The notes under the pieces: generated by a model
What the model saw: only the letters and a program-made list of their open reading frames with translations
What the model was told of the DNA's origin: nothing
The model's database searches: none
Shown here: positions 35,672 through 44,356 of the stretch, piece by piece
Position numbering within the stretch: position 1 is the first letter of the stretch
Layout of the letters: each line of letters starts with the position of its first letter
Source of the DNA: Polyangium fumosum
GTDB taxonomy: Bacteria; Myxococcota_A; Polyangia; Polyangiales; Polyangiaceae
NCBI RefSeq assembly: GCF_005144585.1
Contig: NZ_SSMQ01000009.1
Location: 124,001-188,000 of the forward strand
DNA: 64,000 nucleotides
Reading direction: 5' to 3'
Made by a program: the position numbers and the translations under genes

Positions 35672-35700
35672 TTGTGCGCCTCTTTCCGTAGTCTCGTCCC

Positions 35701-36957
35701 GTGATCAAGAGCCCGCGCGCGATCCTCGCGCTGCTCACGGCCCTGAACCTCCTGAACTACGTCGACCGCTTTGTCGTCACGGCCGTAGGACCGCGCATCC
35801 AGGAACACCTCGCGCTCTCCGACAAGGAGCTCGGCTTCGTCACGAGCGCCTTCATGCTCGGTTACTTCGTCACGAGCCCCGTCTTCGGGTGGCTCGGCGA
35901 CAGGTTCCCCCGCAAAGCCCTCATCGCCGCCGGTGTCCTCGTCTGGTCCGCAGCGACCGCAGCCTCGGGCCTCGCAGGCGCGCTCGCATCGCTCCTCGCC
36001 GCGCGTGTCGTCGTCGGCGTGGGCGAGGCGAGCTACGCGACCTTGAGCCCCACGATCATCGACGACGTCGCGCCCGCCGAGAAAAAGAACCGCTGGCTCG
36101 GCATCTTCTACGTCGCGATCCCCGCAGGCTCCGCGCTCGGCTTCATCCTCGGCGGCCTGCTCGAGCATCGCTACGGATGGCGCAACGCCTTCTACATCGC
36201 AGGCGGGCCCGGCGTGCTGCTCGCGCTCGTCGCGCTTCTTCTACGCGAGCCTTCGCGATCGCTCGCGCAGAAGAAAGACGAGCGCGGCGTCGTCGCGAGC
36301 TTCCTCGACGACACACGCGCGCTCGCGCGGAACCGCTCGTACGTGCTCACCGTCGCGGGCTACATCGCGCAGACGTTCGCGCTCGGCGGCTTCGTGCAGT
36401 GGGCCGTGCCGTTCCTCTACCGGAGGCTCTGCCTCGATCTGCACGTCGCCGACGGCGCGTTCGGCAAGCTCACGGTGGTCACGGGGCTCGTCGGCACCGC
36501 GATCGGCAGCCTCGTCGCGGAGCGCGTGCCCGGCGAGGATCGCGTGCGCGCGGCGCTCTGGGTCTGCGCGATCTCCTCGGCCGTGGCCACGCCGGTCGCC
36601 GTCCTCGCGATCTTCGCGCCGTCGTCGACGAGCTTCCTCGCGCTGCTCGGCCTCTGCGAGCTCGCGGTCTTCGCCAGCATGGCCCCGACGAACCTCGCCA
36701 TCTTGAAGTCGGTGCCCGATGATCGACGCGCGAGCGCGATGGCGCTGTCGATCTTCTTGATCCACCTGCTCGGGGATCTGATCTCGCCGCCGATCGTCGG
36801 CGCGGTGAGCGACGCGTTCGGCGACGCGAAGGCGCAGTGCACGTCGGGCACGGGCCTCTTCTGGGGCATGCTCCTCTTGCCCGTCGCGCTCGCGCTGTCC
36901 GCCGCGTTCTGGTTTGCCGGCGCGCGCCGGACGAACCCCGCGTCTTCGTCGAGCTAG
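35701..36957 (+). CDS. MFS transporter, Spinster-like
   Basis: 418 residues from GTG 35701. Twelve predicted membrane helices. The N-terminal segment LLNYVDRFVVTAVGP and the loop motif GWLGDRFPRK (motif A) place it in the major facilitator superfamily; the GPRIQEHLALSDKELGFVTSAF stretch resembles Spinster-like lipid transporters. The substrate is not predictable. Its stop overlaps the stop of the convergent gene by 4 nt (CTAG). Confidence 0.85.
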   Translation: MIKSPRAILALLTALNLLNYVDRFVVTAVGPRIQEHLALSDKELGFVTSAFMLGYFVTSPVFGWLGDRFPRKALIAAGVLVWSAATAASGLAGALASLLAARVVVGVGEASYATLSPTIIDDVAPAEKKNRWLGIFYVAIPAGSALGFILGGLLEHRYGWRNAFYIAGGPGVLLALVALLLREPSRSLAQKKDERGVVASFLDDTRALARNRSYVLTVAGYIAQTFALGGFVQWAVPFLYRRLCLDLHVADGAFGKLTVVTGLVGTAIGSLVAERVPGEDRVRAALWVCAISSAVATPVAVLAIFAPSSTSFLALLGLCELAVFASMAPTNLAILKSVPDDRRASAMALSIFLIHLLGDLISPPIVGAVSDAFGDAKAQCTSGTGLFWGMLLLPVALALSAAFWFAGARRTNPASSSS

Positions 36958-38558
36958 TCGCCGAGGTAGAGCTTGAGCGATCGCGCCGCGGCGGGACGAT
37001 CGAAGGGCACGCCCGCGAGCTCGCGTTGCGACATGCGCTCGAAGAGCTGGATCGAAAAATCGTAGAACGCCTCGCACTCGCCCGCGGCCACGTCGAGGCG
37101 CGTGGGGTCGAGCAGATCCGCGTCGCGGAGCGCTGCGAGCGAAGCGACGAGCGAGCGCGCGCGCGGGTAGTCGCCGAGCACCACGAGCGGATATCCCATC
37201 GCGCGGAAGTAGCCGAGGAAGTCACGCACGAAGCCGAAGCTCTCGGGCACGGCCCACCGGTCGCTCGTGGGATCGGCGTGCCGGAGCTTGCTCGCGAACG
37301 CGCGCGTGATCTGCGCGAACATCCACACGTTCTGCCGCACGCGCGCGATCGTCCCGCGCCGCACGCCGACGTCCTCGAAGACGCGCCCCTCCTCCAGCGT
37401 CGCCCCGAGCGCGCGTCCGAGGAAGAGCACGCAGAGCTCGATCGCAGGCCGCAAGAGCGCCGTCGCTCCCTGGATCCGCGCGCGCAGATCCTGCTCCGTC
37501 AGCTTCGCGTCGGCCGGGGGTAGTTCGTGCTCAAAGATTCGGCGGAGCTCCACGCGCAGGCTCGCCGACACCGTGAGCAGCGCGTCCTTGATCGCCGAGA
37601 GCCTTTGCCCTTCGGCCACGAGCGCGTCGTGCCGCGCCCCGATGTCCGACGCGCCGACGCGCCCGAGCTCCCGACCGAACCCCTCTGCGAGCAGCTCGCC
37701 CGCGCGCCTGCGCAGGTAGTTCGAGAGCGCGCGCCCGTCGCTGCGCAGCACCGCGAGCACCAGGTACGCGCGCCCCGCGACGCGACGGTCGGTGTGGTCG
37801 AGCGCGATCGCGTCGAGCAGGCGCAGGTACCGCAGCATGCGGTAGAGCGACAGGAACGTCAGCGCCACGAGCCGATGCGGGTGCTCGCCCGTCACGTTCT
37901 GCATGAGCTCGAGCACCGCCGACGAGCCGATGCGATCGAACTCGGGCCGGAACTCGAGCGCCGAGAGCGGGTTGAAGAACGCGCTCTGCGTGATCTCGCG
38001 CATCGTGATCGAGAGGTGCGCGTAGAAGACGCGGTAGCTCACGCGCGGCAGGCGCAGCATCGCCGTGCCCGTCTCGATCAGGTTCGTGAACGCTTGCCGC
38101 AAGAGGAACAGCGCTGCCTCGGGCGACTCCTGCGCCATCGTCGCGTAGACGAGCCGCGTGCGCGAGTTGTCCTCGGGCAGGACGGTCTCCAGGTAACGCT
38201 GGAACACGAACGCTCGATCGCGCTCGCCGAGCATCATGCGCGCGAGCTGCACGACGCGCAGCATGCCGTCCTTCGCGTGCGCGAGCTGCTCGCGGAAGTC
38301 GTGGCTGACGATCGTTTGCCTGCGGCCCGAGCCCGGGTGGTTGCGCGGGTTTGCGAAGCAGGCGAGGCCCTTCAGGAGGATCTCGAGCTCGAAGAGGATC
38401 TCGTCCTTTTGCTTCTCGGCGAGCTTCGAGAACCAGGCGTCGCGCGCCTCGCGTTGCTCGCGGCGCAGGCCTCGCGAGTCGCGCAGGAGCTCGACGTACG
38501 CGTTGTGCGCGCCGCCCTGGCCCTGGCCGCGTGTGGGAGGGTTCGAATCGCTCGTCAA
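36954..38558 (-). CDS. Large helical protein of unknown function
   Basis: 534 residues, no signal peptide, no membrane helix and only one Cys; predicted helical throughout (FSKLAEKQKDEILFELEIL, RLVALTFLSLYRMLRYLRLLD, IARVRQNVWMFAQITRAFA). No family was recognised. It is likely cytoplasmic. The N-terminus starts with a Gly/Gln-rich tail. The gene follows the AgmX-like lipoprotein gene on the opposite side and overlaps the MFS stop. Confidence 0.6.
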   Translation of the reverse strand: MTSDSNPPTRGQGQGGAHNAYVELLRDSRGLRREQREARDAWFSKLAEKQKDEILFELEILLKGLACFANPRNHPGSGRRQTIVSHDFREQLAHAKDGMLRVVQLARMMLGERDRAFVFQRYLETVLPEDNSRTRLVYATMAQESPEAALFLLRQAFTNLIETGTAMLRLPRVSYRVFYAHLSITMREITQSAFFNPLSALEFRPEFDRIGSSAVLELMQNVTGEHPHRLVALTFLSLYRMLRYLRLLDAIALDHTDRRVAGRAYLVLAVLRSDGRALSNYLRRRAGELLAEGFGRELGRVGASDIGARHDALVAEGQRLSAIKDALLTVSASLRVELRRIFEHELPPADAKLTEQDLRARIQGATALLRPAIELCVLFLGRALGATLEEGRVFEDVGVRRGTIARVRQNVWMFAQITRAFASKLRHADPTSDRWAVPESFGFVRDFLGYFRAMGYPLVVLGDYPRARSLVASLAALRDADLLDPTRLDVAAGECEAFYDFSIQLFERMSQRELAGVPFDRPAAARSLKLYLGD

Positions 38559-38573
38559 GGGCTCGTCCGGCGC

Positions 38574-39221
38574 CTAACGGCGCGCCTTGAACTCGAAGGG
38601 GTACGTGAAGATCGTGTCCTTGCCGCTCGGCGACTTCGGGTACGAGAGCCCTTTGGCGACGTCCTGCATGCAGCTCTCGATCTCGGGCGCCTTGATGTCG
38701 CTCTCTTCCTGCTTGATCTTCGACTCCTTCAGCCGCCCGTCCGGCGCGAGCTCGAACGTGAAGGCGACCTTCCCCTTCTGCCCCGGGTTGTTCTTCGCCC
38801 ACAGATCGAAGCAGCAGCGGAACGCGTCGCGCTTCGACTTGATGAGCTCGCTCATCGGCTGGAAGCGATCACTCGCGCCCGCGTCGCCCGCGGTCTGCGC
38901 GTTGTTCATCACGACGCCGTTCGCCGGCGGCTCGTTCGTCAGCTCGGCGAGCATGTCCTTGCAGTCGGACGCCTTCTCCGGCGCCTTGCGCGGCGCAGGC
39001 GGAGGCGTCGCGGCCGCGCCCGTGCCTTGATCGGCCGCCGCGGCGCCCGGCGAAGGCTTCGCCTCATCCTTCGGCGCTGCCGATTCGCCGCTCGTTCCCT
39101 TGTCCGGCGAGGCTTCGGGCGAGCTCGCCTCGGGAGGCGATCCGCTCGCGCACGCCGAGAACAGCGCCGCGAAGGTGAGGCTCAACGTCGCGAAGAAGGA
39201 GGCTGTCGCGCAGGCTCGCAT
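38574..39221 (-). CDS. AgmX/PglI C-terminal-domain lipoprotein
   Basis: 215 residues from ATG 39221 (ATG 39230 possible). Lipobox LFSAC, then a Pro/Ala/Ser-rich linker (about 25-85). The C-terminal ~110 residues match the AgmX/PglI domain, a TonB-C-like fold of gliding-related myxobacterial proteins: FRCCFDLWAKNNPGQKGKVA, FELAPDGRLKESKIKQEESD, and the final CMQDVAKGLSYPKSPSGKD with paired cysteines. It may interact with envelope machinery. It precedes the 534-residue gene by 15 nt and is divergent from the 39300 gene. Confidence 0.75.
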   Translation of the reverse strand: MRACATASFFATLSLTFAALFSACASGSPPEASSPEASPDKGTSGESAAPKDEAKPSPGAAAADQGTGAAATPPPAPRKAPEKASDCKDMLAELTNEPPANGVVMNNAQTAGDAGASDRFQPMSELIKSKRDAFRCCFDLWAKNNPGQKGKVAFTFELAPDGRLKESKIKQEESDIKAPEIESCMQDVAKGLSYPKSPSGKDTIFTYPFEFKARR

Positions 39222-39299
39222 GGCGGCCATCCTACCCGATCCTGCCTCCACCCCGTGCGTCACCTCGCCCGGACGCGCGCGCCGAGGCATCCTTCCGTC

Positions 39300-39761
39300 A
39301 TGCGTAGGCTCCCCGCCAGGCTCGCGCTCCTCGTGATCCCCCTCGCATTTGCCTTCCCGGCCGCGTGTGGCGACGGCTACGAGGTTCGTCCGTGTGGTCA
39401 GATCCCCGAGAAAGGCTGCCCCGTGGGCCGCGGTGGATCCTGCGACGACGCGACGTGCGCGGCCCTTTACGATTGCGTGGACGGCGCCTGGCGCCACGCC
39501 GAGGCCTGCCCCGGCGGCGGACAGGACCCAGACGCCGGCGTCTCCCCCGATGGTTGCGCCAAACCTGTGATTGACCACACGGGCGAGACCACGGGGTGCA
39601 TGCCGGATCTCCAGAACCCGGACTGCCCTGCGGTCGCGGCCGAACAGTGCTTCGAAACCGTTTGCCTCACCGATTGCATCGATTTTTTTCTTTGCACCAA
39701 GGAAGGCTGGAACCTCGTGGCATACTGCAATGAAGAAGGGACACTGGAACTGACGCAGTGA
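39300..39761 (+). CDS. Cys-rich lipoprotein
   Basis: 153 residues from ATG 39300. Lipobox PAAC (Cys after residue 21). About 13 cysteines in the mature part in loosely repeated words (CGQIPEKGCPVGRGGSCDD, CMPDLQNPDC, CLTDCIDFFLC). No family recognised. Its TGA stop overlaps the GTG start of the next gene (GTGA), so the two are translationally coupled. Confidence 0.65.
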   Translation: MRRLPARLALLVIPLAFAFPAACGDGYEVRPCGQIPEKGCPVGRGGSCDDATCAALYDCVDGAWRHAEACPGGGQDPDAGVSPDGCAKPVIDHTGETTGCMPDLQNPDCPAVAAEQCFETVCLTDCIDFFLCTKEGWNLVAYCNEEGTLELTQ

Positions 39762-40237
39762 GGCGACGAGATTTGCATCGAGGTCCGGGTGCTGCGGCGG
39801 TCTTCGTGATGGCGATGGCGCTCGCGGGCTGTCCGGACGAACGTGGTTCGGTCGAGGTCGTGGAACCCGCGGCCGAGACCGCGGCGAAGAGCGCGCGCGC
39901 GCCGATCTCGGGCATGGCCGTGGAGGTCGCCTCGGTGCGCTCGGAGGCGGCGATCGACGCCGACGCGGTCCGCGCCGTGCTGCGCGACGCGGAGCCCGCG
40001 TTCCTCGCGTGCCTCGACGCCGAGGGCTCGACGGGCGTGATCGCGCTGAAGCTCGGCGTCGAAGAAGACGGCGCGACGCTGGAGGTGGCCTCGCAACAAG
40101 CGACGACCTACGGCACGGACGACGCGCGCGCGTGCCTCGAACGAATCGTGGCGGCGTTGCGGTTCCCGACGACGCAGTTACGCGAACGCTTCGAGCTCTT
40201 GGTCTCGCTCGAAGTACGCCCCCGCCACGAGCTTTAG
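39758..40237 (+). CDS. AgmX-like lipoprotein
   Basis: 159 residues starting at GTG 39758, within the 4-nt GTGA overlap with the preceding gene. Lipobox ALAGC. The mature protein has the short beta-sheet plan and Cys spacing of AgmX/PglI C-terminal domains: FLACLDAEGSTGVIALKLGV, EEDGATLEVASQQ, ACLERIVAALRFPTT. It is likely coupled in function to the preceding Cys-rich lipoprotein. Its stop overlaps that of the convergent HNH gene by 4 nt (TTAG). Confidence 0.7.
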   Translation: MRRRDLHRGPGAAAVFVMAMALAGCPDERGSVEVVEPAAETAAKSARAPISGMAVEVASVRSEAAIDADAVRAVLRDAEPAFLACLDAEGSTGVIALKLGVEEDGATLEVASQQATTYGTDDARACLERIVAALRFPTTQLRERFELLVSLEVRPRHEL

Positions 40238-40980
40238 GCCGATTTCAAGAACGGCTCCCACTCCTTGAACGGCTCGGGCCGGCCGAGCAAAAGGAGCATG
40301 GAGGCCGACCAGCGCGGCGCCGTCGGCGTGCGAAGCAGCCGCATGCTGGCCTCCTCGGGCGTGCGCCGGCCTTTGCGCAGATTGCAGGGGCGGCACGCGG
40401 TGACGAGGTTCTCCCACGAGTCGACGCCGCCGCGGGATCGCGGCACGACGTGGTCGATGTTGAGGTCGCGCACGGGCGGCCGCTTCGAGCAGTACTGGCA
40501 CTGGTGTGCGTCGCGCAGCATCACGTTGCGGCGCGAGAGGCGTACCGTCGGGCGCCGGACGCGCTCGTAGCGGCGCAGGTGCAGGACACGCGGCACGCGG
40601 AGCGAGCCGCCGACGATGGGCAGGCCGTCGTCGCTGTCGCGCACGGGCAAGCCGCGCCAGGAGCTGAAATCGTGGACGTCGCCGGCCTCGTCGATGGCGT
40701 GCGCGGTGCCGCCGAAGAGAAGCAGGAATGCGCGGCGCGCGGTCGTCACCTGGACAGGATGAAAATGCCGGTTCAACGCGAGGACCGGCAACGTCAGCGG
40801 ATCACGGCTCCGCCGCTCGGGAGAGAAGATCGTCGGGTGCGCGAACGCGAGATCGTCGTCGATTTCGAACGAGCCGTCGAGCTCGTCGAGCCCGCCCACC
40901 ACGTCGGCGTCACCAACATCCGAGGGGCTCGTCTGCAGGAGCGAGGCCCCCAATCGCTCGGAGAGCTCAGGCCTTGGCAC
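40234..40980 (-). CDS. HNH endonuclease-domain protein
   Basis: About 248 residues from GTG 40980; an upstream start cannot be excluded. The C-terminal half is a classical HNH nuclease: RLSRRNVMLRDAHQCQYC (zinc CxxC), LNIDHVVPRSRGGVDSWENL, and ACRPCNLRKGRRTPEEA. The N-terminal ~130 residues are charged, with no recognised fold. Small proteins of this type are often annotated as McrA-like HNH nucleases in bacterial genomes. It is not in an obvious mobile element, and no role can be assigned from position. Confidence 0.85.
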   Translation of the reverse strand: MPRPELSERLGASLLQTSPSDVGDADVVGGLDELDGSFEIDDDLAFAHPTIFSPERRSRDPLTLPVLALNRHFHPVQVTTARRAFLLLFGGTAHAIDEAGDVHDFSSWRGLPVRDSDDGLPIVGGSLRVPRVLHLRRYERVRRPTVRLSRRNVMLRDAHQCQYCSKRPPVRDLNIDHVVPRSRGGVDSWENLVTACRPCNLRKGRRTPEEASMRLLRTPTAPRWSASMLLLLGRPEPFKEWEPFLKSA

Positions 40981-41091
40981 GGCCTGAATGTAGCAACAAA
41001 TGGCCCGGCCTGGCGGCCCCCCGCGCGAAAAAAAAGAGCGCCACCGGCCGCGGGTCTTTGCCTCGCGCTCTCCATCGCTTACAGGCTCCGC

Positions 41092-42012
41092 ATGTTCAAA
41101 GAGCGATGCTTGCAAGGCAGGACCGCGATCGTGACCGGCGGCGGCACGGGCCTCGGCCTCTCCATGGCGCTCCGCCTCGCCGATCTCGGCGCGAACCTCG
41201 TGCTGACGAGCCGCGACCCTGGGCACATCGAGCCCGCCTGCGAAAAGGTCCGCGAGCGCGGCGCCAAAGCCCTCGCGGTGCGCTGCGACGTCCGGCACTT
41301 CCCCGAGGTCGAGGCCATGGTCACCGAGGCCGAGCGCACGTTCGGATCGATCGACATCCTCGTCAACAACGCCGCTGGAAACTTCCTCTGCCCCACGGAA
41401 GATTTGAGCCCCAACGGCTTCAACGCCGTCGTCTCCATCGTGCTGAACGGCACGTTCCACGCGACGCTCGCCGCGGGCCGGCGCATGATCGCGGCCGGCA
41501 AGGGCGGCGTGATCCTGAACATGCTCGCCACGTACGCCTGGACGGGCTCGGGCTTCGTGATCCCGAGCGCGTCGGCGAAGGCGGGCGTGATGGCGATGAC
41601 GCGCTCGCTCGCCGTCGAGTGGGCGAAATACAAGATCCGCGTGAACGGCATCGCGCCCGGTCCCTTCCCCACGGAGGGCGCGTGGAAGGCGCTCGTGCCG
41701 GAAGGCATGGACAGCGTCGGCAAGAGCAAGATCCCGCTCGGTCGGTACGGCGAGCACGAGGAGCTCGCGAACCTCGCGGCATTCCTGGTGAGCGACTATT
41801 CCGCGTACATCACGGGCGACGTGATCACGATCGACGGCGGCGCGTGGCTTACCGAAGGCGGCACGTTCAACCAGATCGCCATGATGGAGCCCGACACGAT
41901 CAAGCCCGTCATCGCGATGATGCGCGGCGCCGGCGCAAAGCCCAGTTCGCCGACTGGGGCTCCGGGTCGCCCTTCGGCGCCCTCCGCCCCAGACCCCGAG
42001 TCGAGCGGCTGA
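41092..42012 (+). CDS. 2,4-dienoyl-CoA-reductase-like SDR oxidoreductase
   Basis: 306 residues. Short-chain dehydrogenase with the nucleotide motif TGGGTGLG, the NNAAGNF motif, and IRVNGIAPGPFPTEGA. The usual YxxxK is replaced by a spaced set Tyr148, Ser159 and Lys163 (in LATYAW, then PSASAK), with Asn119 in VLNGTF. This spacing (Tyr+11 Ser, +15 Lys) is that of mitochondrial and peroxisomal 2,4-dienoyl-CoA reductases. It should reduce 2,4-dienoyl-CoA with NADPH in breakdown of polyunsaturated fatty acids. The last ~25 residues are disordered and Pro/Ser-rich. Its stop (TGA) overlaps the ATG of the next gene. Confidence 0.85.
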   Translation: MFKERCLQGRTAIVTGGGTGLGLSMALRLADLGANLVLTSRDPGHIEPACEKVRERGAKALAVRCDVRHFPEVEAMVTEAERTFGSIDILVNNAAGNFLCPTEDLSPNGFNAVVSIVLNGTFHATLAAGRRMIAAGKGGVILNMLATYAWTGSGFVIPSASAKAGVMAMTRSLAVEWAKYKIRVNGIAPGPFPTEGAWKALVPEGMDSVGKSKIPLGRYGEHEELANLAAFLVSDYSAYITGDVITIDGGAWLTEGGTFNQIAMMEPDTIKPVIAMMRGAGAKPSSPTGAPGRPSAPSAPDPESSG

Positions 42013-42854
42013 TGGCGACCGCGGAGGCAGCCGGGCCGCCGCGCGGTTCGCCGTGGGACGATCCCATCGACGAGGCGCCGCTCGTCTTCCTGGACCTGGA
42101 AATGACGGGGCTCCGGCCCGCGTCCGACCGCGTGATCGAGCTCTGCGCCGAGCGCACGCGCGGCGGCCGCGTCGAGGCGTCGCTCACGACGCTCGTGCGT
42201 CCCGACGACGGCGTCTTCGGCAATGCCCACGTGCACGGCATCCAGCGCGAGGACCTCACGCACGCGCCGACGTTCGCCGAGATCACCGACAAGCTCCTCG
42301 CCGTGTGCGCGGGCGGGATCCTCGTCGCGCACGCGGCCTCGTGGGACGTGACGTTCCTCGAAGCGGAGCTCGCGCGGGTGAACCGGCCCGAACGGTTTCC
42401 GTTTTTCCTCGATACCCTCGTCCTCTCGCGCCGCGCCTTCGCGCTGCCGACGCACGCGCTCGGATCACTCTGCGCCTCGCTCGGCGTGGCGCAGGCCCGC
42501 GCGCACCGGGCCGAGGACGACGTGCACGCGCTGCGCGAGATCTGGAAGAAGATCCGGGACGTCCTCGCGCCTGCGACGCCGCGGGACCTCTGGCATGTTC
42601 GTATCGGCCAGCGCTACGCGCGCCCGGCCATCGTGGCGGCGGCCGTCGCGGCGGCCGAGATCGGGAGACCCGTGCGCCTCCGCTACCGCCCTGCCCATCG
42701 CGGGCCCGAGGACCTCGAGTTCTGCGTGACGAGCGTGCGAACGGACCTCGACCCTCCGCGGGTTCTCGGCTATCTGCTTCCCTCGCGCAGCCGCAGGGAG
42801 CTACGAGCCGATCGGATCCTGCTGATCGAAGCTCCCGGCGAAGCGGGAAAGTAG
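42012..42854 (+). CDS. DEDDh-type exonuclease (oligoribonuclease/DnaQ-like) with WYL-like tail
   Basis: 280 residues. The N-terminal DEDDh exonuclease (about 22-200) has Exo I FLDLEMTGLRP (Asp28, Glu30), Exo II HAASWDVTFLEAEL, and Exo III HRAEDDVHALREI with the His. After a helical linker (about 200-225) the last ~60 residues (RPVRLRYRPAHRGPEDLE, then VLGYLLPSRSRRELRADRIL) resemble a WYL domain in strand pattern, with a basic rim. WYL domains usually sense nucleic acids or ligands in regulators; fusion to an exonuclease is unusual. ATG is coupled to the preceding SDR gene by TGATG. Confidence 0.75.
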   Translation: MATAEAAGPPRGSPWDDPIDEAPLVFLDLEMTGLRPASDRVIELCAERTRGGRVEASLTTLVRPDDGVFGNAHVHGIQREDLTHAPTFAEITDKLLAVCAGGILVAHAASWDVTFLEAELARVNRPERFPFFLDTLVLSRRAFALPTHALGSLCASLGVAQARAHRAEDDVHALREIWKKIRDVLAPATPRDLWHVRIGQRYARPAIVAAAVAAAEIGRPVRLRYRPAHRGPEDLEFCVTSVRTDLDPPRVLGYLLPSRSRRELRADRILLIEAPGEAGK

Positions 42855-42880
42855 AAAGCGAAACGTCCGTGGGAAGCAGT

Positions 42881-44353
42881 ATGTCTCGACGAGATTCCGA
42901 TCGGCCGCTGGGCCGCGTTTCCCTCCTCGGCGCGGCCGCCTTGGCGCTGCTCCTCTCCGGGTGTCCCACGGCGGGCACGCTGCAGAATGCGCGGCCTGCC
43001 ACGGCCGACAAATGGTTCCAGCGCGCGCAGCAGGACTTCAAGGTCGCCGACATCGAGGACGCGCGGGACGCCGTGAAGCGGGCGCTCGCGATCGTCCCCG
43101 ACGACCCCGAAGTCCGCAAGCTCGCGGCCCGCATCGCGCTCGCACAGCTCGACTACGCCGAGACGATCCGCCTGCTCAAGGGCATCAAGGGCTCGGAGGC
43201 CTCGGGCCTGCGCGGCCGCGCGCTCTGGTACAAGGGCGACCTCGAAGCCGCGGCCGATCAGCTCGACGCGATGCTCAACGATCCTGACGTGGTCGACGAC
43301 TGGGCCAAGGGGATCACGAAGCTCGCGCGGCGCGGCGCGGGCCGCACGCCGTTCGCGCTCTCGGGCGCGCTGCTCGCGGCGGTGGAGCTCCCGCACGTCA
43401 GCCCGCTCGCGCCCTTCTTCGTCGTGCCGGTCGAGATCGACGGCGAGAGCGCGCTCGCGATGATCTCCACGGGCAACGCCGAGGTCGTGCTCGACAGCGC
43501 GACGCGGCCCGAGCCGAGCTGGATCTCGCTCCGCTTCGGCAAGAAGCTCGAAGTGCACGACGTGCCTGCGCTGACGCAGGATCTCTCGGGCGTCTCGAAG
43601 CAGATGGGCGCGCCGATCAAGGCGCTGCTCGGCGTGAACCTGCTCCGGCACCTGCACGCGACGATCGACTACGACGGCCACCAGTTCGTGGCACGGAGCT
43701 TCTCGCCTCCGCCGCCGCCCGACGCGACGCGCGTGGACCTCTCGTACATCCGCGGCGGCGGCATGATCCTGCGCGGCAAGTTCGGCGGCGAGCGCGGTGA
43801 GCCGGTGAGCCTTTTGCTCGACACGTCGATGACCTTCCCGCTCGCGCTCGACGAGGGCGGCTGGAAGAAGGCCGGCTCCGTCGCGAAGGACCTCAAGATC
43901 GTCGCGGAGGATCCGGAGCAGAAGCTACGCGAGGGCGTGGTCCCGATGGTGCGCCTCGGCGCCTTCGACGTGCCCAAGGTGCCCGGCGTGTTCGGCACGC
44001 CCGTCGACCAGATCGAGCGGCAGATCTCGCTCGACATCGACGGCGTGCTCGGCACGGGCCTGCTCGCGCCGTTCCGCGTGACGTTCGGGGATCAGGGCCG
44101 CCTGATGTGGCTCGAAGACACGACGCTGCTCATCCAGCGCATCCTGGCCGAGAGCGGCAGCGGGCAGCCGCTCCCCGACGACCCGATGCCGGGGATGCCC
44201 GATCCGCTCTCGCCCTTCGGCCCGCAGCCGGGCCTCGGGGATCCGGGCGGGCTGCTCGCGCCGCCGGGCGGCGGCCTCGCGCCTGCACCTGCGCCCGGCG
44301 GCAACGCGCCGCCCGGTGGGGCGAAGCCCCCGAAGAAGGCCCCGGAGCGCTGA
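42881..44353 (+). CDS. TPR / retropepsin-like lipoprotein
   Basis: 490 residues from ATG 42881. Lipobox LLLSGC. TPR-like helices (about 30-145). Then two beta-rich lobes resemble retropepsin-like aspartyl proteases: the first has the loop ALAMISTGNAEVVLD, the second VSLLLDTSMTFPLAL, where families have D-T/S-G. The first lobe lacks the Asp (STG), and the second has DTS; the protease is therefore questionable. The C-terminus is a disordered Pro/Gly-rich tail. It may be a surface binding protein. It lies upstream of coaD by 3 nt. Confidence 0.6.
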   Translation: MSRRDSDRPLGRVSLLGAAALALLLSGCPTAGTLQNARPATADKWFQRAQQDFKVADIEDARDAVKRALAIVPDDPEVRKLAARIALAQLDYAETIRLLKGIKGSEASGLRGRALWYKGDLEAAADQLDAMLNDPDVVDDWAKGITKLARRGAGRTPFALSGALLAAVELPHVSPLAPFFVVPVEIDGESALAMISTGNAEVVLDSATRPEPSWISLRFGKKLEVHDVPALTQDLSGVSKQMGAPIKALLGVNLLRHLHATIDYDGHQFVARSFSPPPPPDATRVDLSYIRGGGMILRGKFGGERGEPVSLLLDTSMTFPLALDEGGWKKAGSVAKDLKIVAEDPEQKLREGVVPMVRLGAFDVPKVPGVFGTPVDQIERQISLDIDGVLGTGLLAPFRVTFGDQGRLMWLEDTTLLIQRILAESGSGQPLPDDPMPGMPDPLSPFGPQPGLGDPGGLLAPPGGGLAPAPAPGGNAPPGGAKPPKKAPER

Positions 44354-44356
44354 GCC

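Noticed and set aside
37527-39290. Plus-strand frame ending at 39761
   Set aside because: Most of it is antisense to two minus-strand genes and is His/Arg-rich. Only the final 153 codons (lipoprotein at 39300) are supported.
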